DNA of 64,000 bases from Dehalococcoides mccartyi CG5 (lineage in GTDB: Bacteria; Chloroflexota; Dehalococcoidia; Dehalococcoidales; Dehalococcoidaceae). A model generated the notes under the pieces. The model did not search any database. It saw only the letters and a program-made list of their open reading frames with translations, and was not told the DNA's origin. The stretch is from NCBI RefSeq assembly GCF_000830885.1, contig NZ_CP006951.1, positions 744,001 to 808,000 of the forward strand. Reading direction: 5' to 3'. Made by a program: the position numbers and the translations under genes. Shown here one piece after another: positions 53,087-60,707 of the stretch (position 1 is its first letter; each line of letters begins with the position of its first letter).

Positions 53087-54289
53087 TTACGCTAATACCT
53101 GAGAGATGGCACCCGCACCAACGGTCTTACCGCCTTCACGGATGGCAAAACGCATACCCTTTTCCATAGCTACAGGATAGATAGTAGATATCTTCATCTT
53201 TACATGGTCACCGGGCACAACCATTTCAACGCCTTCGGGGAGATGAATCTCACCGGTAACATCAGTAGTACCAAAGAAGAACTGGGGTTTGTAGCCATTG
53301 AAGAAAGGAGTATGGCGACCACCTTCGTCCTTGCTGAGTACATAAACTTCAGCTTCGGCATTAACATGAGGTTTGATGGAGCCGGGTTTGGCAAGTACCA
53401 TACCACGCTCAATATCTTCACGCTCAACACCACGGAGAAGCAACCCGACAGCATCGCCAGGTTCAGCAGTGTCAAGAATCTTATGGAACATTTCCAAACT
53501 GGTAACAACAATCTTGCGGGGCTCATGATGCAGACCGACCAGGTCAACTTCATCGCCACCTTTGATAACACCGCGTTCAACACGGCCGGTAGCAACAGTA
53601 CCGCGACCCTTGATGCTGAAGACATCTTCAACCTTCATCAAGAACGGCTTGTCAACGGGGCGGGGAGGAATGGGAATGTAAGTATCAACAGCATCCATCA
53701 GTTTCCAGATTCTACCACACCATTCACATTCGCGTTTGCCACAGCCACACTCAAGGGCTTTAATGGCACTAACCCGAACTACCGGGATTTCGTCACCGGG
53801 GAATGAATTTTTGGTGAGAAGTTCACGAACCTCAAGCTCAACCAGCTCAAGCAGTTCTTCGTCATCCATCATATCGCATTTGTTAAGGGCTACTACTACA
53901 GCAGGTACTTCTACCTGATGAATCAGCAGTACATGTTCGCGGGTCTGAGGCATAGGGCCGTCAGGCGCGGAAACTACCAGAATAGCACCGTCCATCTGGG
54001 CAGCACCGGTAATCATGTTCTTGATATAGTCGGCATGTCCAGGACAGTCAATATGGGCATAATGCCTGGTTTCGGTCTGATATTCAATATGAGAAATAGC
54101 AATTGTCAGACCTCTAGCTTTTTCCTCAGGAGCATTGTCAATCTGGTCATAGGCGCGGAAATCAGCCCAACCCTTGGTTGAAAGGGTCTTGGTGATAGCC
54201 GCAGTCAGGGTAGTTTTGCCATGGTCTACGTGTCCGATAGTGCCTACATTACAATGAGGCTTAGAGCGGTCAAACTTTTGCTTTGCCAT
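53087..54289 (-). CDS. tuf: Elongation factor Tu
   Basis: A 400-residue GTPase that brings aminoacyl-tRNA to the ribosome. G1 GHVDHGKTT (about 19-27), G3 DCPGHADY (about 81-88) and G4 NKCD (about 136-139) are intact. A feature to note is a loop near residues 180-192 that reads [15 protein letters not shown], where the usual short loop lies; it holds four cysteines (C181, C183, C188, C191) in a C-x-C-x4-C-x2-C spacing, as in zinc sites. Downstream are rpmG-secE-nusG. Confidence 0.96.
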
Positions 54290-54320
54290 TTCTTTTAATT
54301 ATTCCCCCTTATTATTATGG

Positions 54321-54393
54321 AGCCCACAATCAGATTCGAACTGATGACCCCGTTCTTACCAAGAACGTGCTCTACCTACTGAGCTATGTGGGC
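54321..54393 (-). tRNA. tRNA-Thr (anticodon GGT)
   Basis: The cloverleaf on the minus strand has acceptor GCCCACA/TGTGGGC, anticodon stem CGTTC/GAACG with loop TTGGTAA (GGT), and T-arm AGTTCGAATCT. The 73-nt gene lacks CCA. It lies 31 nt before tuf. Confidence 0.95.
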
Positions 54394-54455
54394 AACGCTT
54401 ACATTATATTTATTTTAACACCCACTGTCCAGCCCGACGGGGTTATAAAATACTC

Positions 54456-54539
54456 TGGAGAGGGCAGGGTTCGAACCTGCGTAGCCCTTAGGGCGGCAGA
54501 TTTACAGTCTGCTCCGATTAACCACTCCGGCACCTCTCC
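54456..54539 (-). tRNA. tRNA-Tyr (anticodon GTA)
   Basis: A type II tRNA with a long variable arm (CGCCCTAAGGGCT). Acceptor GGAGAGG/CCTCTCC, anticodon stem GCAGA/TCTGC, loop CTGTAAA (GTA). 84 nt without encoded CCA. Confidence 0.95.
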
Positions 54540-54578
54540 ATGATGCTGGTAAAAAAGCCCAAAAAAAATTAGCGGCTC

Positions 54579-54651
54579 AGCCCGAGAGGGGATTCGAACC
54601 CGCTAACCTACCGATTACAAGTCGGTTGCGCTTCCTTTGCGCCACTCGGGC
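54579..54651 (-). tRNA. tRNA-Thr (anticodon TGT)
   Basis: The cloverleaf on the minus strand has acceptor GCCCGAG/CTCGGGC, anticodon stem ACCGA/TCGGT with loop CTTGTAA (TGT), and T-arm GGTTCGAATCC. It is the first gene after the promoter at 54699-54727. The 73-nt gene lacks CCA. Confidence 0.95.
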
Positions 54652-54698
54652 AATATTTTTATCACTTTTCAGGCTGATTGTCAAACAATCAAAGTGAG

Positions 54699-54727
54699 AT
54701 TATACGTAAACAAAGCCCCAAAGTCAA
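54699..54727 (-). promoter_or_regulatory. Promoter of the tRNA-tuf-ribosomal protein operon
   Basis: On the minus strand there is TTGACT (54722-54727), a 17-nt spacer and perfect TATAAT (54699-54704), consistent with high expression. Confidence 0.85.
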
Positions 54728-54813
54728 GCAGAATCAACTGTTTTCGTATCTATTTTGTAAGCAGGGCATATCTGATGGATATTTGCCTGAGCTGGATGAA
54801 AATATCAGGTAAT

Positions 54814-55527
54814 TTACCACCACATATCCACCCGGTGGAAGGATTCGGTCTTAACATATTTTTCAGCATCAGGGTATATCTCTGTGTATTTTCCCAGATC
54901 TCCCATTTCACTCATAGCCGAAATAACTTCGTCCATTCTGCCGCCGCCCTGGCTTTTATGGCAGGAAATAGATTTTAGTTTTAATATTGCGGTCTGGCTG
55001 ATATCTACCTGATAATTCGGCTCTTGCGGGTTCGAAAGCAGAAGCTCGGTAACTTTATGAGGTTCAAGCCCTTCGGATATAAGGTCCGGATAAGCCAGAT
55101 GATCACGCGAATACGGGAAAATAGCATCCATAACAGCTTCTCCGCACTGGCGGTGGTCTCTATGCCACCAGAGATACCGTTGGTACGGGTCTGTAGTAAT
55201 AACGGTAAATGGTTTGAAAGTGCGTATCTGACGTACCAGCTCCTTACGCAGTTCGGGCGTATTTTCAAGCCCCTGGTCAGGTTTGCCCAAAAAAACCACC
55301 CGGCTGACACCCAGCACACCTGCCGCCTGCCGCTGTTCTTCTTCTCGTATTTTTACCAGTTCAGACGGTATCATATTGCGGTCAGAAGTGCCTTTATCCC
55401 CATTGGTACATACCACATAAGCCACTTTTTTACCCTCGGCGGTCATTTTGGCAATAGTTCCGCCCGCACCAAATTCGGCATCATCCGGGTGAGGCATGAT
55501 AACCAATACATCTGCTTTGAAAGACAT
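54814..55527 (-). CDS. PIG-L/MshB-like N-acetylglucosamine deacetylase
   Basis: A 237-residue zinc deacetylase of the PIG-L/LmbE family. The zinc motif MPHPDDAEFGAGG (about 11-23) and WWHRDHRQCGEAV (about 119-131) show the catalytic HPDD and distal HRDH. It is last in an operon with a MshA-like glycosyltransferase (12 nt away) and a FemAB/CelD-like protein. In mycothiol synthesis MshB deacetylates GlcNAc-inositol; in bacillithiol BshB does a similar job. The substrate is inferred from context only. Confidence 0.88.
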   Translation of the reverse strand: MSFKADVLVIMPHPDDAEFGAGGTIAKMTAEGKKVAYVVCTNGDKGTSDRNMIPSELVKIREEEQRQAAGVLGVSRVVFLGKPDQGLENTPELRKELVRQIRTFKPFTVITTDPYQRYLWWHRDHRQCGEAVMDAIFPYSRDHLAYPDLISEGLEPHKVTELLLSNPQEPNYQVDISQTAILKLKSISCHKSQGGGRMDEVISAMSEMGDLGKYTEIYPDAEKYVKTESFHRVDMWW

Positions 55528-55539
55528 CTCTCCTCCGTT

Positions 55540-56757
55540 CTATAGAACCCCTGCTGTTTCAGGGTCTAAAATACCATAATATACAGACTCTATTTGAGCG
55601 GACACAGACTGCCATGTATATTCTTCTGCTATTTTACGTATAGCCTTATGGTTAGCGATTTTTTGGTAAAGCCATTCCTTCAGGCAGAGTGCCAGTTGTT
55701 CGGGTTGATTACCGGGGATAAGGCAACCGTTTATACCCGGACGAATGATATCAGGAGCAACCCCTACTCTGCCGCTGATAACCGGAGTACCACAAGCCAT
55801 AGCTTCCAGTATAACCATGCCAAAGCTTTCATAATACGATGGGATTATACAAACTTTGGCGGCATTATAATATTTTGCCAGGACGTCCTGTTTGACCGAC
55901 CCGTAAAATTTCACTTTATCTGAAATAGCCAGCTCTTCCGCCACTTTTTCCAGCCTGTTTCTTTCACCTTGGCTATATTCATCACCGCCAACCACCAGAA
56001 GCTCCATATCAGCCTCAATCAGTGAAACCGCCTTGAGCAGATTATCCAGCCCCTTAAGTTTCTCCAGCCTCCCCACAAATAACGCTTTGGGGGCGGCGGA
56101 AAGCCCCAATTCTGCCTCAGCCTCAGCCCGGTCAGTGATGGAAAAAAGCCTTGTATTTACCCCGCATGGGATTACCCTTATTTTATCTGGTTCAGCCTGA
56201 TATAGAGATATCAGGTCATTTTTTTCATTTTGAGTAGCGGCTATTATCAAGTCTGTTTCGTGTACTATATTTTGTTCGGCATCCAGCCGAAGCTGGGGGT
56301 CAACCTGTGCCTGCATCAAACGGTTTTTAACCTTTCCCAGCGTGTGAAACATAACCAGATGGGGCACTTCCCAGAGTTTGCTTAACGCCAGCCCTGCTCT
56401 GGCAGACAGCCAGTAATGACTGTGGATGAGATCATATTTAATACCTTCAGCCTTACGGAATGCCTCCAGCCCGCAAACAAAGCTTTCCAGATGCTCATAC
56501 TGAGCCAGCTTTCCCATATCTTCTACCGGCCCGGCCTGAATGTGAATAAGCCGAACATTGGGGGCTAAAAACTCCCAAACGTCATCACGGGGGTCATGGG
56601 CACGGGTATAAATATCAACCTGGTAACCGCTATTTCCCAAAGAACGCGCCAACTCGCAGATATACACATTCATACCGCCGGTATCCCGTCCTCCGGGTTG
56701 CCCCAGAGGACAGCTGTGCAGGCTGACAAGGGCAATATTTAATTTCTTTTTAGCCAA
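55540..56757 (-). CDS. MshA-like inositol-phosphate or malate N-acetylglucosaminyltransferase (GT4)
   Basis: A 405-residue GT4 enzyme. The N-terminal HSCPLGQPGGRDTGGMNVY (about 14-32) is the distinctive MshA pattern (GGMNVY, LGQPG), which suggests an inositol-phosphate acceptor. The donor site has VGRLEKLKGLDNLLKAV (about 227-243) and SFGMVILEAMACGTPVI (about 315-331). Sequence similarity to the bacillithiol enzyme BshA is also part of this family. The next gene encodes PIG-L, the expected next step. The genome segment also carries ino1, which could supply the acceptor. Confidence 0.85.
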   Translation of the reverse strand: MAKKKLNIALVSLHSCPLGQPGGRDTGGMNVYICELARSLGNSGYQVDIYTRAHDPRDDVWEFLAPNVRLIHIQAGPVEDMGKLAQYEHLESFVCGLEAFRKAEGIKYDLIHSHYWLSARAGLALSKLWEVPHLVMFHTLGKVKNRLMQAQVDPQLRLDAEQNIVHETDLIIAATQNEKNDLISLYQAEPDKIRVIPCGVNTRLFSITDRAEAEAELGLSAAPKALFVGRLEKLKGLDNLLKAVSLIEADMELLVVGGDEYSQGERNRLEKVAEELAISDKVKFYGSVKQDVLAKYYNAAKVCIIPSYYESFGMVILEAMACGTPVISGRVGVAPDIIRPGINGCLIPGNQPEQLALCLKEWLYQKIANHKAIRKIAEEYTWQSVSAQIESVYYGILDPETAGVL

Positions 56758-57739
56758 CAGTTTGCACCTGATTATTCAAATTTATTTGGCATTTGTAAAC
56801 CGGCTGGGATTTTCCGCCCAGATGAAATTTGTACTTCTCTTCCCCCCGCAGAAAATCAAAGGCATCATATCCTTTTTCTATAGCATCTTTGACAGCCAGC
56901 ATTTTTGATAGCACGCCCACGCTCAGGTGGGAATATTCAGGACGATACCCGCTATTATACAAATACCTTATATTATTATAGTCAAAGCAAAACAGACTGG
57001 CCAGAGTGGTATCTGCTGTCTTCAGAAATACCAAACGCAGATATCCCTGACCGGCAAGCCAGTGTGCCAGTTGCCTGAAATAACAACGCATTTCAGGGCT
57101 GAGGAAAAGTGCCTTTTCGGGGTGGCTTTGTTCCATCTGCTCAAGCAAGATTTCTACACTTTCAGGGTTGGTATTTATTTCCAGCCTTGGCGTCAAGGCT
57201 TCATCAAGACGGCGCAGCTTACGTTTCAGTTCGTGGCGCTGGTGCGGCTCCAGCATAGACATATACTTGTCAAAGTCAGCTGGCAGATCCAGCAGAGGCG
57301 AGACATCTGCCTGTTCGCAGATTATCTGAAAACCTTTTTCTTTGGCCATAGGCAACAGGTAGTTATAAGCTTCGGAACGGGAAGTCAAACTTTCCAGTTC
57401 CAATATCTCAACCTGCTTCTGCTTCAGCAGTTTCATCAGCAGTTCAAAATATCCCAGCTGGTGACCGGGCTTAACCATGAAATCCAGATAATCAAAAACG
57501 CTTCCGTCAGCTATAAAACGGGCAACTCCGTTATTTATACGCAAGGCTATCAACCCTATGGTTTCAGTTTCACTAGTAACCAACCCGCAGATTTGCCGGT
57601 CTGACGGTGAAAAACACTTCTGCCAGACAGACTGCCAGCCCGGGTGGATAAACGGGTTGGCAACATTCAACCCGTTTTGGCTGGCATCAAAATTACGGCT
57701 TAATTCCTCAAGTCCCAGTTCTTTAAAAATATATACCAC
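56750..57739 (-). CDS. FemAB/CelD-type GNAT-6 acyltransferase
   Basis: A 329-residue protein of two GNAT-like halves (BioF2/CelD/FemX-like). The C-terminal half has SLFCFDYNNIRYLYNSGYRPEYSHLSVGVLSKMLAVKDAIEKGYDAFDFLRGEEKYKFHLGG-type features: Y-x-Y-x-SG (about 270), HLSVG (near 277) and FLRGEEKYK (about 303), the marks of the family. It starts at GTG and overlaps the next gene by 8 nt. Such enzymes add aminoacyl or acyl groups, often in capsule or peptidoglycan synthesis. Here it may act on the product of the MshA-like and PIG-L enzymes. Confidence 0.8.
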   Translation of the reverse strand: MVYIFKELGLEELSRNFDASQNGLNVANPFIHPGWQSVWQKCFSPSDRQICGLVTSETETIGLIALRINNGVARFIADGSVFDYLDFMVKPGHQLGYFELLMKLLKQKQVEILELESLTSRSEAYNYLLPMAKEKGFQIICEQADVSPLLDLPADFDKYMSMLEPHQRHELKRKLRRLDEALTPRLEINTNPESVEILLEQMEQSHPEKALFLSPEMRCYFRQLAHWLAGQGYLRLVFLKTADTTLASLFCFDYNNIRYLYNSGYRPEYSHLSVGVLSKMLAVKDAIEKGYDAFDFLRGEEKYKFHLGGKSQPVYKCQINLNNQVQTVG

Positions 57740-57839
57740 TTTAAAAGCATATCACCTGCCCGCTTTTAAGACAATTTTCGGCGGCGTTAATGCCAAAGAC
57801 ATATTTGACATTACGGTATTGCAGCTTTATTATATTCTT

Positions 57840-57859
57840 ATATGCTAATATACGCATAT
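57840..57859. promoter_or_regulatory. Dyad operator of the arsR operon
   Basis: ATATGC (57840-57845), TAATATAC, GCATAT (57854-57859): an inverted repeat with an 8-nt spacer, as in ArsR/SmtB sites. It lies 9 nt before the arsR ATG, overlapping the likely promoter. Confidence 0.6.
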
Positions 57860-57868
57860 GGGGGTTTT

Positions 57869-58207
57869 ATGGAAAACTACGTTAATATATTTAAATCATT
57901 GGCAGACGAATACCGCCTGAGGATACTCAGTTTGTTGTTCAAACAGGAGTGTTGCGTTTGTGAAATCCAGCAGGCTCTGGGCATAAGCCAAACTTCTGCC
58001 TCCCGTCACCTTCAAAACCTGCATCAGGCCGGGCTGATAAAGCTCCGTCGTGACGGGTTGTGGGCACTTTATTCGGTGGATTATGGCGAATTTCCGTCTG
58101 ACATTAGAAAACTAATGCAGTATACAAAGGAAATGCTGGCACAAAACCCGCAAGCCTTGCAGGATTTTAGCCGGCTGAAGGCCAGTTGCCGGAGAGGTAA
58201 CGTCTGA
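57869..58207 (+). CDS. arsR: ArsR-family metalloregulator
   Basis: A 112-residue winged-helix repressor. The metal-sensing site in helix alpha-3 shows ECCVCEIQ (about residues 27-34) in place of the ELCVCDL of ArsR, so arsenite or antimonite sensing is likely. The recognition helix reads SQTSASRHLQNL. The ATG at 57869 is preferred over an in-frame ATG nine codons upstream, which would fall in the operator. The next gene begins by overlap (TGATG), as expected for an operon repressor. Confidence 0.85.
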   Translation: MENYVNIFKSLADEYRLRILSLLFKQECCVCEIQQALGISQTSASRHLQNLHQAGLIKLRRDGLWALYSVDYGEFPSDIRKLMQYTKEMLAQNPQALQDFSRLKASCRRGNV

Positions 58208-59238
58208 TGGATTTTATTTTTAACCTGCTGGCGGGCGGTTTTTCTGCCCTGTTGGAATACCTTTCGGCCCATGTTATAGCTTGTCTGGTGCCGGCGTTTT
58301 TTATTGCCGGGGCTATTTCGGTTTTTCTTAATCCGGCTATAGTTACCAAATATTTCGGCAGTAAAGTAAACCCCTTTGTCTCATACAGTATCGCCTCTGT
58401 TTCAGGGTTTATACTGGCTGTGTGTTCGTGTACGGTTTTACCCCTGTTTGCCGGCATCTACAAACGGGGCGGGGGTATCGGTCCAGCAGTCACATTCCTG
58501 TATTCAGGCCCGGCTATAAGTATTTTAGCGGTTTCTTTGTCAGCCGGAGTACTGGGCTACGATATCGGCATTGCCAGAGCCATTTTTGCCATCATTTTTG
58601 CCATATTGATAGGATTTATTATGGCTTACCTGTTCCGCAAAGATAAATCAGATACCCCACAGCCACTGGCCAATTTGCCTGCTGATACTGCCAATGAACG
58701 TCCCATGTACCAAACTCTTATCTATTTTGGCAGCCTTGTTGCCATACTGATATTCGCATCTGCCAAGAATATACCCGTATTCCTGCTGGCTCTTTTGGTA
58801 TTGTTATTCAGCCTGTGGCGGTTTTTCAAAATGGCTCAAATAAAAGAATGGCTTTCGGAAACATGGCGGTTTGTAAAGCTTATTTTCCCATGGCTGATAG
58901 GCGGCATTTTTATAGCCGGAGTTTTGAAAACCCTGATTCCGGCTGAATTTATAACCACCTATGTAGGTAGCAATAATCCGGTTTCAAACCTGATAGCTTC
59001 ACTTTCGGGTGCCTTGCTATATTTTGCAACTCTTACCGAAGTACCCATAGTCAAGGCATTTATGGACCTTGGTATGGCCAAAGGCCCGGCTCTGGCACTG
59101 CTGCTGGCAGGACCGGCAGTTTCCCTGCCCAGTTTCTTGGTTATCCGAAAAATATTGGGCAATACAAAAGCCCTTACTTATATTGGGCTGGTGATACTCA
59201 GCTCAAGCATGGCCGGGTTTATATTCGGCATATTTTAA
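58207..59238 (+). CDS. ArsP-type permease (DUF318)
   Basis: A 343-residue permease with about ten helices in two halves. The VCSCTVLPLFAGIYKRGGGIGPAVTFLYSGPAIS stretch (about 78-111) is the DUF318 hallmark, and its echo LTEVPIVKAFMDLGMAKGPALALLLAGPAVSLPSF (about 278-312) is the second repeat. Members such as ArsP export trivalent organoarsenicals. It overlaps arsR and precedes a thioredoxin-like protein, which could reduce pentavalent arsenicals or recycle the metal. The exact substrate is not proven. Confidence 0.83.
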   Translation: MDFIFNLLAGGFSALLEYLSAHVIACLVPAFFIAGAISVFLNPAIVTKYFGSKVNPFVSYSIASVSGFILAVCSCTVLPLFAGIYKRGGGIGPAVTFLYSGPAISILAVSLSAGVLGYDIGIARAIFAIIFAILIGFIMAYLFRKDKSDTPQPLANLPADTANERPMYQTLIYFGSLVAILIFASAKNIPVFLLALLVLLFSLWRFFKMAQIKEWLSETWRFVKLIFPWLIGGIFIAGVLKTLIPAEFITTYVGSNNPVSNLIASLSGALLYFATLTEVPIVKAFMDLGMAKGPALALLLAGPAVSLPSFLVIRKILGNTKALTYIGLVILSSSMAGFIFGIF

Positions 59239-59255
59239 ATCAAAGGAGAGCAGAA

Positions 59256-59498
59256 ATGATAATCAAAGTGTTAGGTACAGGCTGTGCCAAGTGCAATAAA
59301 CTGGAAGAAATGACCAAAGAAGCAGTCATAGAACTGGGTTTAGCTGCTCAGATTGTAAAGATAAAAGAGGTAGATAAGATATCTGCTTATCCTATATTGA
59401 TGACTCCAGCTCTGGTAATAGATGAAGAAGTGGTAATATCCGGCAAGATACCCACCAAAGACGAAATGCTGAAGCTTATCTTGTCCAAATCCAAATAG
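59256..59498 (+). CDS. Thioredoxin-like redox-active disulfide protein
   Basis: An 80-residue minimal thioredoxin-fold protein (redox-active disulfide protein 2). The CxxC active site is in GTGCAKCNKLEE (about residues 7-18), and the cis-Pro stretch is MTPALVIDEEVVISGKIP (about 50-67). These proteins commonly follow DUF318 permeases, and probably supply reducing power for the arsenic system. RBS AAAGGAGAG. Confidence 0.88.
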   Translation: MIIKVLGTGCAKCNKLEEMTKEAVIELGLAAQIVKIKEVDKISAYPILMTPALVIDEEVVISGKIPTKDEMLKLILSKSK

Positions 59499-59511
59499 AC
59501 TCTAATAATAA

Positions 59512-59555
59512 GGCCGGCACATTCGAGGGTTAAAACCCCTTCAGGTGTGCCGGCC
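59512..59555. terminator. Two-tier hairpin terminator
   Basis: Outer 10-bp stem 59512-59521/59546-59555 (GGCCGGCACA/TGTGCCGGCC) encloses an inner GGGTT/AACCC hairpin. It separates the arsR operon from the convergent coiled-coil gene. Confidence 0.75.
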
Positions 59556-59571
59556 ACTCCCTTATAATGCC

Positions 59572-60384
59572 TTACTTAACAACGCTTGCTACCAGAGATA
59601 TCTCGTATTTACGCCGCACAATTCCGCTTCCGTTCGGGCTGGCCGGAATTTCATTTACCTTGCCTACCATGCTCAATTTTTTAAGTACATCCAGCAGGCT
59701 GTTGGGTTTATTTTCATACACAATAATTACCGGATGATTGGGGCGGGGTATCAGCTCCACCACTTCTACCTCGCTGGCATTTTCCAGTTGATCCATGATT
59801 TTGGTAATCTTGACAGCATCTACCGGAGGCAATATTTCCAACTCTATTTCTTTATCCCGTATAACCAGTTCCTGGGTAGTAGATTCCATAATATCCGAAT
59901 TGGCTACCGCTTTCGCCATAAAATCATCTTTAGCTCTGACTGGGGTTTCTTTAACTGCGGCGGGTATTACGGGCTCAATCGCAGGTTTTTCGCCTTCAGT
60001 ATTAAAGTCAAAATCTTTATCCAAATTATTTACCTGTTGTTTCAGGGTATTTAGCTGGCGGTAAATCTGTTCGTAAACTTTTTTGGCCTTTTCCTCAGCC
60101 TTTGCCAGTAAACTGTCAGACTCTTCTTTTGCTTTAGTAATAGCTTCTTCCTTAAGGGTAGCCGCCAGTTTATCAGCCTCTATAATAGTTGTATCCGCCA
60201 GCCTCTTTAAAGACTCCAGATGTTCAGCCTGTTCCTTGAGTTTGCTAAGCTCCGCAGTAAGACTGCCATTTTCTTCAATCAGCTTTCCCACAAAAGACTT
60301 TACCTGTTCTGGGTCCAGTCCTTTTGGGATTATATTAAATTCATTATCATTTATGTTAAATATATTGGGGTTATTTCCTGCCAT
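59572..60384 (-). CDS. DivIVA-like coiled-coil protein
   Basis: A 270-residue cytoplasmic protein. The N-terminus reads EFNIIPKGLDPEQVKSFVGKL (about 15-35), resembling the DivIVA/GpsB lipid-binding pattern. A coiled coil covers about 38-130 (ELSKLKEQAEHLESLKRLADTTI onward), followed by an acidic-proline linker (about 140-170) and a C-terminal folded domain (about 190-270). The ATG at 60384 has RBS GGAGG 8 nt upstream; the TTG five codons earlier overlaps that RBS. DivIVA in this wall-less lineage would be unusual; function is not known. Confidence 0.65.
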   Translation of the reverse strand: MAGNNPNIFNINDNEFNIIPKGLDPEQVKSFVGKLIEENGSLTAELSKLKEQAEHLESLKRLADTTIIEADKLAATLKEEAITKAKEESDSLLAKAEEKAKKVYEQIYRQLNTLKQQVNNLDKDFDFNTEGEKPAIEPVIPAAVKETPVRAKDDFMAKAVANSDIMESTTQELVIRDKEIELEILPPVDAVKITKIMDQLENASEVEVVELIPRPNHPVIIVYENKPNSLLDVLKKLSMVGKVNEIPASPNGSGIVRRKYEISLVASVVK

Positions 60385-60414
60385 CTTCGTATCCTCCAAT
60401 CAGTCTGCCCTAAC

Positions 60415-60443
60415 AGGATAGTTGTTTATCTGCGTATAGTTAA
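60415..60443 (-). promoter_or_regulatory. Putative promoter of the coiled-coil gene
   Basis: On the minus strand there is TTAACT (60438-60443), a 17-nt spacer and TATCCT (60415-60420), 31 nt before the ATG. Confidence 0.5.
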
Positions 60444-60707
60444 ATAGCCAATTAGTAACTTTTAGATAGTTACCTAAGTACCATAAATATTCAGTTCATA
60501 ATCCTGAACAACTTAAGTAAACACGAATCCCAAGGTGTGCTTAAACATAAATATATATTTCAGCACACTTAATTATACTACTTTAACTACTGTATCTATA
60601 CTTTAAATATATCAAACCATAGTACGGGCTTCGTAAGTCCTTTAATCATCTCAGGGAACGAGTGAAATCTGCATTAGAAATCAAAGCGGCAGTATTGAGA
60701 CGTGTTG
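60444..60707. other. AT-rich intergenic region with hairpins
   Basis: No gene was found. It holds a 7-bp stem GTGTGCT/AGCACAC (60535-60541/60562-60568) around a near-palindromic AT tract, and a smaller GTTCA/TGAAC hairpin near 60494-60510. The first could be a terminator or binding site. It lacks an obvious T tract on either strand. Confidence 0.4.
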
